From the NCBI GenBank assembly GCA_002428885.1, contig DIYE01000056.1:1-5136 (forward strand): a DNA stretch of 5,136 bases. The letters are read 5' to 3'. The position numbers were made by a program, and so were the translations under genes. Source of the stretch: Alphaproteobacteria bacterium UBA6062 (lineage in GTDB: Bacteria > Pseudomonadota > Alphaproteobacteria > Sneathiellales > Sneathiellaceae). Positions 1-5,136 of this stretch are shown here, one piece after another. The first letter of the stretch is position 1. Every line of letters starts with the position of its first letter. The notes below the pieces were generated by a model, which did not search any database, was not told the DNA's origin, and saw only the letters and a list, made by a program, of their open reading frames with translations.

Positions 1-1253
1 ACAGGCGCGCAGTCTTCTGCCATCAGGGTCGCCGTCAGACGCAGAAAAACACCGGGCGGTGATTGATCCAGGCTGCTCCCGGCGCTGTCATCCACCTCAA
101 TATCCCAGCGCTCCAGCTCCGCCACGACCCGGCGGGACAGATCCCGGTCCGGGGTAATAAGAACTGCCGTTTTCCGGGGATGTTCGAGCGTTTCCCGCAT
201 CAGAAGGGCAATGGTCTGGGCTTCGGCCTGCGGTCCGGAACAGGAGACCTGCCGGACATTTTCAAGGGCGACCTGTTTAAAGCTGTCAGAACGCTGCCAG
301 GCGTCCGTTGTTTCAGCGGGACGAAGGGCGTCACTCAAAAAGGCAGGACGGTCCGGGGAACAGCTCCGGGCCTCCTCCAGGACAATATCCGTCACGTCAG
401 ACCGGGTGATCCCCATCCTCTCAAGGAGTTTGGCAAGGCCGAACTGCGGATGTCCGGGCGACCTCAACACGGCCTCCCAGCTTTTTTCATCCAGATACCG
501 GTCCAGACCCGGCAGAATAACGGCGCCGTTGGGCAGAAGGCTGACCAGATGCAGAAGGTCCGCCGTCGCCGGAATGGAGCCGGTGGAACCAACGGCATAG
601 ACCGGATCTTCAGGCGGATTAGCGCGCCATTCCGCCGCCTGCCGCCGGAGCAGAAGATCCCTTCTAAGCGCCGGATCAATAGACCCCTCAGCCTCAAGAA
701 GGGTCGGCCAGACCTGACTGATCAGGGTCAGGAAATCCAGGGTAATCTGCCAATGCTCCGCATAATCCTCCGGCACCAGAGAGACAAGATCGGCAAAATC
801 CAGTCCTTCCGTCTGGACCTGGTCCAGCAATCTTGCCAGTTCCTTGGCAAGGCCCGCACATTGAGCAAAGTCCGCCCCCTCTCCCTGCCGCTTTTCAATC
901 AGACGGCTAAGCAGCAACTGCCGTCTTAAGCCATCGATGGCCGGCGGCAGATCCAAGAGAGCCGGACTGTCCGGGGATGGATTAACCTCTCCATCCAAGA
1001 GAAGTTCGTCTTCATCCACATCCCCGAGAGGCCGCATACGGGGCAGCAATAAAGGACGTCCGCCGGTTTCCCGCAGAAAGGCATTTTGCAGGGCCCTTGC
1101 CGCCCGGCGGGTGGTGGTCAGGATCGTAACCCGCCCAAGCTCCTGCAAATCCGTTCCGTGACGGCGCAACAGTTCCTTGGCCAGGCAGTCCACAAAAGAC
1201 ATGTCCGGCGGAATATTAAAAACAACTGGCTTTTGTCCTGACGCCTCTGTCAC
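1..1253 (-). CDS. addB: Double-strand break repair protein AddB, N-terminal part (runs off the left edge)
   Basis: AddB is a subunit of the cytoplasmic AddAB helicase-nuclease, which resects DNA double-strand breaks and prepares 3' ends for RecA. The reading frame is open from a GTG at 1253 to the left edge: 417 complete codons with no stop, or less than half of the roughly 1000 residues usual in alphaproteobacteria. Family-like segments are VFNIPPDMSFVDCLA (residues 11-25), TTTRRAARAL (46-55), VGSTGSIPATADLL (221-234), HPQFGLAKLLERMGI (268-282), ALRPAETTDAW (309-319) and ITPDRDLSRRVVAEL (366-380) followed by the IEVDDSAG stretch. No GxxGxGK[T/S] Walker A is visible, so this part looks like the inactivated helicase-like region. 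The nuclease and Fe-S region would lie outside the window. GTG 1253 is chosen because it precedes the conserved VFNIPP block; the next Met (residue 18) would remove it. The GTG overlaps the murU stop as GTGA, with only a weak GGGGA nearby, suggesting translational coupling. addA probably follows (inference). Confidence 0.93.
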   Translation of the reverse strand, partial: MTEASGQKPVVFNIPPDMSFVDCLAKELLRRHGTDLQELGRVTILTTTRRAARALQNAFLRETGGRPLLLPRMRPLGDVDEDELLLDGEVNPSPDSPALLDLPPAIDGLRRQLLLSRLIEKRQGEGADFAQCAGLAKELARLLDQVQTEGLDFADLVSLVPEDYAEHWQITLDFLTLISQVWPTLLEAEGSIDPALRRDLLLRRQAAEWRANPPEDPVYAVGSTGSIPATADLLHLVSLLPNGAVILPGLDRYLDEKSWEAVLRSPGHPQFGLAKLLERMGITRSDVTDIVLEEARSCSPDRPAFLSDALRPAETTDAWQRSDSFKQVALENVRQVSCSGPQAEAQTIALLMRETLEHPRKTAVLITPDRDLSRRVVAELERWDIEVDDSAGSSLDQSPPGVFLRLTATLMAEDCAP

Positions 1254-1978
1254 GATCCCCGTATTTTCTGCTCTGCCTTCTGAAGAGCGGCTTCCGTTCC
1301 CACATGAAGCCATTGCCCGCCATGTACCAGACCGAACAACCGCCCCTTTTCCTCCGCCTGATCATAAAGGCGATTGAGGGAAAAGGCTTCTTCTTTCATA
1401 CCGTCAAAAAGCCCGGGCTTGAGGATCTGCACACCGGTAAACATGAACGGTGCCACCATCCGCTCATCCCGCCGGGCGAGGCGGCCAAGCCCGTCCATCA
1501 TATAGTCACCATGGGGATGGCCGCCGACAGAGCTGGTAGTCGCCTGCATCAGAAGCAGGACATCCATCTTGTCAGGATCCCAGAAGCGGATCAGTTTTTT
1601 TAAGGAATGATTTGCGCCGTCCCGCACGATCACATCGGCATTCAGCACGGCAAAGGGACCCTCTCCCAGCAGCGGCAGGGCTTTCAGAACGCCTCCGCCG
1701 GTTTCCAGAAGCCTCTCCCGTTCATCGGAAATCGCCACATCCAAATCCGTCACGCCCGTCATATGGGCTTCGATCTGATCCGCCAGATGATGGCAATTCA
1801 CCACCACCTCCCTGATATCCGCCCCGCGAACAAGATCAAGGCAGTAGTCAATCATGGGACGCCCGGCAACCGGAACCAGGGGTTTCGGGGTCTTGTCGGT
1901 GATGGGGCGAAGCCGGCTTCCAAGGCCTGCCGCCAAAATCATGGCTTTGCGAACGGCGCTTCTGTTTTGTTCTGTCAT
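1250..1978 (-). CDS. murU: N-acetylmuramate alpha-1-phosphate uridylyltransferase (MurU-type nucleotidyltransferase)
   Basis: The predicted reaction is MurNAc-alpha-1-phosphate + UTP to UDP-MurNAc + PPi, the last step of the AmgK/MurU cell-wall recycling route in the cytoplasm. The 242-residue protein is a single sugar-1-phosphate nucleotidyltransferase domain of normal length. The nucleotide-binding signature LAAGLGSRLRP...PKPL spans residues 15-34, with R22 and K32. LETGGG lies at 91-96, and NADV at 113-116 supplies D115, the expected metal-binding Asp. VAPFMFTGVQIL lies at 175-186 and the C-terminal WLHVGTEA at 223-230. At the second metal-ligand position, where related enzymes usually have Asp, this one has H225. 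The start is ATG 1978, sharing one base with the amgK stop (TGATG) and preceded by a purine-rich GGAAAAGAAGG. The in-frame ATG at 1942 (residue 13) sits closer to the domain but has no Shine-Dalgarno. Specificity for MurNAc-1-P is inferred from the amgK neighbour; sequence alone would also allow another NDP-sugar pyrophosphorylase. Confidence 0.88.
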   Translation of the reverse strand: MTEQNRSAVRKAMILAAGLGSRLRPITDKTPKPLVPVAGRPMIDYCLDLVRGADIREVVVNCHHLADQIEAHMTGVTDLDVAISDERERLLETGGGVLKALPLLGEGPFAVLNADVIVRDGANHSLKKLIRFWDPDKMDVLLLMQATTSSVGGHPHGDYMMDGLGRLARRDERMVAPFMFTGVQILKPGLFDGMKEEAFSLNRLYDQAEEKGRLFGLVHGGQWLHVGTEAALQKAEQKIRGS

Positions 1979-2946
1979 CAGCCTTCTTTTCCAACGGTAA
2001 TCGATAACCAGTGCTCCAGCGCGACCAGCGCCGGATGCGCCAGGTTTTTTCTTAAATGCCGTTTCATGCGCGGCATAAAGGCCAGATACTTGTTTTTGCC
2101 ATCCTGTTCTGACAATCGTGTGAAAATCCCCATAATCCTGAGCGCCCGGTGCGCCCCTAAAATAGCATAGCTTTCCCGAAACCGGCTTTCAGACACACCG
2201 GTCTCTTTCACATAATGACCGATCATCTCCTCTTCCAAGGCCCGCGGGACATCTCTCCTCGCATCCTGCAGCAGGGAAACAAGATCGTAAGCCGCCGGGC
2301 CGATCATGGCATCCTGATAGTCAATCAACCCAAGAGCCTGTAGTCCTGTCCGCTTTTCCAGGTGGAAAATATTTTCCGCGTGAAAATCCCTCATCAGCAG
2401 AACTTCTTCCATGGACCCCTGGGATTTCAGAAGCTCCCGCCAGACTTGCTGATAAAAAAGCCGTGCCTCCCGGGTCACCGGCTTTCCGGTCGCGGCCGGA
2501 ATATACCAGTCCAGAAAGAGGACATTCTGGTCCAGAACATAACTTTCGGAGAAATAGGGCAATCCGTCCGGTAGGCGGCGGCGGGTCAGATCAATCAGGA
2601 AATCGACAGCAAGCCTGTAAAGAACTGTCTCATCAGCGCCATCCTCAATCAGCCGAACAAAGAGGTGGTCCCCGAAATCCTCCAGCAGAACCAGTCCTTT
2701 CCCCGGATCTGCCGCCAGAATTTCCGGCGCGCTGTAGCTGTCTTCGCAAAGGATCCCGGTTACTTTTATAAATCGCTCGGCCGTCTCTACCGACGGGTCC
2801 TTCATGAGAAGAGCGGTTTTACCCTCTTTCTCCAACCTCTCATAGCTGCGGGAAGACGCGTCGCCGGCCAGAGATGTCCGTGTTCCGTCGGCCCAGCCTG
2901 CCTCCTTCAGAAACCGCGTGATATCTGCTGCTGACGGCCTGGTCAC
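1978..2946 (-). CDS. amgK: Anomeric N-acetylmuramate/N-acetylglucosamine kinase (aminoglycoside-phosphotransferase fold)
   Basis: AmgK phosphorylates the C1 hydroxyl of MurNAc (and GlcNAc) with ATP in the cytoplasm, giving the sugar alpha-1-phosphate that MurU uses. From the GTG at 2946 the protein has 322 residues, close to family length. Features seen: LAGDASSRSYERL (26-38), the N-lobe phosphate-binding region of this family; ALLMKDPS (45-52); the hinge-like LVLLEDFGDH (85-94); the catalytic loop LMRDFHAEN (184-192), with D187 as predicted base and N192 as metal ligand; LIDYQDA (207-213), with D209 as predicted metal-binding Asp; and YDLVSLLQD (220-228). GTG 2946 is preferred because GGAGG lies 10 nt upstream and it overlaps the tsaE stop as GTGA. 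The alternative in-frame TTG at 2976 adds 10 Gly/Ser-rich residues and has no evident Shine-Dalgarno. The stop at 1980-1978 overlaps the murU start. The APH fold alone would allow other small-molecule kinases; the adjacent murU makes AmgK the best reading. Confidence 0.88.
   Translation of the reverse strand: MTRPSAADITRFLKEAGWADGTRTSLAGDASSRSYERLEKEGKTALLMKDPSVETAERFIKVTGILCEDSYSAPEILAADPGKGLVLLEDFGDHLFVRLIEDGADETVLYRLAVDFLIDLTRRRLPDGLPYFSESYVLDQNVLFLDWYIPAATGKPVTREARLFYQQVWRELLKSQGSMEEVLLMRDFHAENIFHLEKRTGLQALGLIDYQDAMIGPAAYDLVSLLQDARRDVPRALEEEMIGHYVKETGVSESRFRESYAILGAHRALRIMGIFTRLSEQDGKNKYLAFMPRMKRHLRKNLAHPALVALEHWLSITVGKEG
1982..1992 (-). promoter_or_regulatory. Purine-rich ribosome binding region of murU
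   Basis: GGAAAAGAAGG on the minus strand, inside the last codons of amgK, ends 3 nt before the murU ATG at 1978. The proximal GAAGG is closer than ideal; the distal GGAAAAG gives a more usual distance. With the TGATG stop/start this favours the ATG at 1978 over the ATG at 1942, which has no such region. Confidence 0.5.
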
Positions 2947-3428
2947 AATGCCAGATCCTCCAGTCTTGCTCCCCAATCAGAACTGCCGGTCAGGGAAATA
3001 TGACGGATCGTTGGATCTGCAGCGTCCTCCGGCAGTTCAATGCAAATATCCAGAACATTTTCAGGAGCCAGGTCTTCCAGCTTTTCAACCCATTCAATCA
3101 GGGTGATGCCCTCCTCATACGCCTCTTCAATATCCAGTTCCCAGACTTCCTCCGGGTCTTCCAGCCGGTAGAAATCATAGTGAAAAACGGCTCCGGACGG
3201 CGTGTCATAGGTCAGAAGAAGATTGAAGGTCGGGCTTGGCACATCGATGTCGGCCCCGGTCAGTGCCCGGATGAGCGCCCGGGCGAAGGCTGTTTTTCCA
3301 GCTCCCAGGGTGCCGTTTAGGGTAATGATATCGCCGATTTTTAAAACCGCCGCCAGCCGCGCAGCCAGATCTGCGGTTTCTGTTTCATTGCGGACGATTG
3401 CCGTCCCTATGGAAGCCTGGCTGGTCAC
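2943..3428 (-). CDS. tsaE: tRNA threonylcarbamoyladenosine biosynthesis ATPase TsaE
   Basis: TsaE is the small cytoplasmic ATPase that, with TsaB and TsaD, supports transfer of threonylcarbamoyl to A37 of ANN-decoding tRNAs (t6A). The 161-residue protein has family-typical length and motif order. The Walker A P-loop GTLGAGKT is at residues 39-46, with K45 and T46; the second position is Thr where Asp (GDLGAGKT) is common. VPSPTF follows at 63-68, HYDFYRL at 83-89 with D85 the likely metal-associated Asp, and IEWVEKL at 111-117, the counterpart of the family EWPE block. The C-terminal 35 residues are a variable beta/acidic tail. The start is a GTG at 3428, with AAGAG 6 nt upstream overlapping the end of the histidine kinase gene, from which it is separated by 9 nt. 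Its stop overlaps the amgK GTG start by 4 nt. The essential housekeeping role is known from the family; operon membership is inferred from spacing. Confidence 0.95.
   Translation of the reverse strand: MTSQASIGTAIVRNETETADLAARLAAVLKIGDIITLNGTLGAGKTAFARALIRALTGADIDVPSPTFNLLLTYDTPSGAVFHYDFYRLEDPEEVWELDIEEAYEEGITLIEWVEKLEDLAPENVLDICIELPEDAADPTIRHISLTGSSDWGARLEDLAL
2957..2961 (-). promoter_or_regulatory. Shine-Dalgarno of amgK, deciding its start
   Basis: GGAGG on the minus strand, inside the last codons of tsaE, lies 10 nt before the GTG at 2946. It is the strongest ribosome-binding match at any junction here. It lies downstream of the alternative TTG at 2976, so it can only serve the GTG; this is the main reason for choosing 2946. 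Confidence 0.65.
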
Positions 3429-3434
3429 GTTAGT

Positions 3435-3439
3435 CTCTT
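3435..3439 (-). promoter_or_regulatory. Shine-Dalgarno of tsaE
   Basis: AAGAG on the minus strand lies 6 nt before the GTG start of tsaE at 3428 and partly overlaps the TAA stop of the histidine kinase gene. It supports the GTG as start and suggests re-initiation by ribosomes finishing the upstream gene. Confidence 0.55.
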
Positions 3440-5136
3440 ACGCAGACCGGGCTTCAATGCAGACCGTTTTCGGCAAGCTGCATGTGATGGTCGTGCCTTT
3501 CTTTTCCTCAGAGACAAGCGCTACCTGCCCCCCATGCATTTCCACGAAACTTTTTACCAGCGATAATCCCAAACCCGCACCCGCATTTTCATGAGTCGTA
3601 TCTCCTTTGGAGAAGCGCTCAAAAATTTTGTTCTGCATGGGGGTTGGTATGCCGATACCCGTATCCTGCACCTGGATGATCAGGCCATCTCCGGATTTTT
3701 CGGCTTTCAACGTAATCCGACCGCCCGGCTCTGTGAATTTGATCGAATTGCTGAAAAGATTGAAAACCACCTGCTTCATCCGCCGCTCATCCAGATTTGC
3801 CCAGCCAAGCTCACTGCTGACGGCAAGGTCAATCGTTATGCGCCGCTTGCGGGCCCGGTCATGAACCATGGTCACCACATTGGCCAGCAGGGCATGCACA
3901 TCCACCGGTTCCAGATCCAGTTCAATCTGGCCTGCCTGGATATTCGCCATATCCAGAATATCATTGATCAGATGCAGAAGATGGTTGGAACTGTCCAGGA
4001 TACCCCGGCCATATTCCTCCTGCTTGTCATTGAGCGGCCCGAAGAACTGCTTCACCAGAATTTCTGCAAAGCCGATAATGGTATTGAGCGGTGTTCGAAG
4101 TTCATGGCTGACGCTGGCCACAAATTCCGTTTTCATGCGATCTCCGGCTTCCAGTGCATCATTGCGCTCGGTCAATGCCCGCTGGACCCTAAGCTGGTCC
4201 GTCACATCAACGTAAGTGAACAGGACATTGCCGTCCGGCAGAGGAACACGGTTGAAATTGATGATCCGGCCGTTCGGCTGCTCCATACTGCCGCCGGAGG
4301 CATCCCGACGGGTCACATTGGCGATATAACGTTCCCTGAGATCGTCGGATGCCTCTATTTTCCAGATACTGAAGATCTTGTCGATAATCCGGGAGATATG
4401 CATATCCGCTTCCAGAAAATCGAGGGACAAACCCCAGATATCCGCAAAACCGGCATTATAAAGCTTGATCCGGGCATCCGCACCAAACACCGCAACCCCT
4501 TCATGCAGGTTATCCAACGTGGCCCGCTGCACCTGGGTCTGGGTGTTATGAGCCCGCTCAAGCACCATCTTGTCCGTCACATCCTCAAACATAAAGAACA
4601 AGCCACCAAAGGAATGGGGTGCGATCACGGTCCGGATCATGGTTTCGTCCGGCAGTTGCGACAGTTCCTCCTGCATATCAATCAGGTTGGTGAAAAGCGC
4701 CCGCCTTTTGGCCCGGTATGCCGAGAAATCCGCCTGTTCAGGCAAGCGGCGCATTTCCCGCTGCTTATCCAGAACCTCAAGGATTGTCGGCTTTTCCTGC
4801 AAAAAGGCATCATCCAGCCTCCACAGCTTCGCATAAGTCTGGTTGTAGAAATTCAGCCGCTGATCCGCTCCGTAAATGGCAATAGCCGTGGTGATATTCT
4901 CCAGAACATTGGCCTGTCCCTCCACATGGGACTTCATTTCCGAGACGATTTCCTCTTCCCGGCTCACATCTTCGGCAAACCCGGCCAACTGGTTTTCAAA
5001 TTCCAGCGGAATCTCATGAATACGGAAGCTGCGCAGATCACCACCCACCACATAGCGCCGGGTCTCGGTCTGCGGCAACCGGGATACTCTTGCCTTCGCC
5101 GCCATTTTGCGGGCCTGGTCCGGATCGCGGCTGGAC
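3438..5136 (-). CDS. Multi-PAS sensor histidine kinase, C-terminal part (runs off the right edge)
   Basis: This is a signal-sensing histidine kinase that autophosphorylates and passes phosphate to an unidentified response regulator. The frame is open from the right edge to TAA at 3440-3438, 565 complete codons. Positions below count from the in-frame ATG at 5105, which I think is internal: ten further sense codons precede it, and residues 18-50 read like the end of a PAS domain. Two complete PAS domains follow, about 66-180 (opening NVLENITTAIAIYGAD, closing FEDVTDK) and 195-305 (opening TLDNLHEGVAVFGAD, closing YVDVTDQ), then a coiled linker. The HisKA H-box SVSHELRTPL is at 331-340, with phospho-acceptor H334, E335 and T338 (ExxT phosphatase-type motif). 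The HATPase_c domain has the N-box NLFSNSIKFT (449-458, N453), G1 DTGIGIP (481-487), F-box IFERF (494-498) and G2 GAGLGL (509-514). All catalytic motifs are intact. No membrane segment or receiver domain is visible; relatives usually have more N-terminal sequence, possibly with membrane anchors. The signal is unknown. Confidence 0.93.
   Translation of the reverse strand, partial: SSRDPDQARKMAAKARVSRLPQTETRRYVVGGDLRSFRIHEIPLEFENQLAGFAEDVSREEEIVSEMKSHVEGQANVLENITTAIAIYGADQRLNFYNQTYAKLWRLDDAFLQEKPTILEVLDKQREMRRLPEQADFSAYRAKRRALFTNLIDMQEELSQLPDETMIRTVIAPHSFGGLFFMFEDVTDKMVLERAHNTQTQVQRATLDNLHEGVAVFGADARIKLYNAGFADIWGLSLDFLEADMHISRIIDKIFSIWKIEASDDLRERYIANVTRRDASGGSMEQPNGRIINFNRVPLPDGNVLFTYVDVTDQLRVQRALTERNDALEAGDRMKTEFVASVSHELRTPLNTIIGFAEILVKQFFGPLNDKQEEYGRGILDSSNHLLHLINDILDMANIQAGQIELDLEPVDVHALLANVVTMVHDRARKRRITIDLAVSSELGWANLDERRMKQVVFNLFSNSIKFTEPGGRITLKAEKSGDGLIIQVQDTGIGIPTPMQNKIFERFSKGDTTHENAGAGLGLSLVKSFVEMHGGQVALVSEEKKGTTITCSLPKTVCIEARSA

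Larger units (their letters stand above)
1..5136 (-). other. Probable single transcription unit: histidine kinase-tsaE-amgK-murU-addB
   Basis: Five genes in the same direction are separated by +9, -4, -1 and -4 nt. No intergenic space exists for a dedicated promoter or a terminator hairpin, so one mRNA is the simplest reading. The promoter should lie beyond the right edge and the terminator beyond the left edge. Promoters inside the coding regions cannot be excluded from sequence alone. Confidence 0.75.

Noticed and set aside
63..929. A 288-codon plus-strand open frame antisense to addB
   Set aside because: The minus-strand frame through the same bases gives a continuous, clearly AddB-like protein. 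The plus-strand product has no recognisable motif and no evident ribosome-binding site, and its low-complexity basic composition is typical of an antisense shadow.
1607..2170. A 187-codon plus-strand open frame antisense to murU and the end of amgK
   Set aside because: It crosses the junction of two well-supported opposite-strand genes. Its His/Arg/Pro-rich translation is what the complement of conserved codons gives, and no family is recognisable.
2566..2585. GGCGGCGGCGGG run on the plus strand, considered as a repeat or structured site
   Set aside because: It is short and lies within amgK, where it encodes an Arg-rich stretch (TRRRLP). No second copy or inverted partner was seen.
3429..3437. 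Gap between the histidine kinase and tsaE, considered for a promoter or terminator
   Set aside because: Nine nucleotides are too few for either; the stretch only carries part of the tsaE ribosome-binding sequence.
3223..3594. Plus-strand open frame spanning the tsaE-histidine kinase junction
   Set aside because: It is antisense to the TsaE P-loop region and the kinase C-terminus, both of which have intact motifs; its product has no domain signal.
4355..4561. A 68-codon minus-strand frame inside the histidine kinase gene
   Set aside because: It overlaps the second PAS domain in another frame; the PAS and kinase motifs run through without a break, so it is an out-of-frame shadow and not evidence of a frameshift.

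Overview
The window is a tightly packed chromosomal gene cluster of an alphaproteobacterium. Every gene lies on the minus strand, so transcription runs from high to low coordinates. The order is: PAS-domain sensor histidine kinase (cut off by the right edge), tsaE, amgK, murU, addB (cut off by the left edge). The alphaproteobacterial assignment rests on this gene order, which I recall as typical of that class, often with addA and trxA after addB. It also rests on the alphaproteobacterial style of the AddB N-terminal sequence and of the PAS kinase. GC content looks moderate, roughly mid-50s per cent by eye and not computed, so I do not go below class level.

Layout: 5136-3438 is the C-terminal 565 codons of a multi-PAS histidine kinase. 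3428-2943 is tsaE, the ATPase of tRNA t6A synthesis. 2946-1978 is amgK, an anomeric MurNAc/GlcNAc kinase of the aminoglycoside-phosphotransferase fold. 1978-1250 is murU, the MurNAc-1-phosphate uridylyltransferase. 1253-1 is the first 417 codons of addB, a subunit of the AddAB helicase-nuclease. The largest gap between genes is 9 nt (kinase to tsaE). The other three junctions overlap: GTGA, TGATG and GTGA. There is no room for an internal intergenic promoter or terminator, and no RNA gene, repeat, mobile element or CRISPR array was seen. No stretch over 300 bases lacks a gene.

Functionally, AmgK and MurU are consecutive enzymes of cell-wall recycling: MurNAc to MurNAc-alpha-1-phosphate to UDP-MurNAc. 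This bypasses the first, fosfomycin-sensitive steps of peptidoglycan precursor synthesis. TsaE (tRNA modification) and AddB (double-strand break repair) are housekeeping functions linked by co-transcription and not by a shared pathway. The histidine kinase has no response regulator beside it in this window.

I found no convincing undescribed system. The points worth a second look are the start-codon choice for amgK, the coupled start/stop junctions, a His in MurU where related nucleotidyltransferases usually have a metal-binding Asp, and the incomplete kinase.
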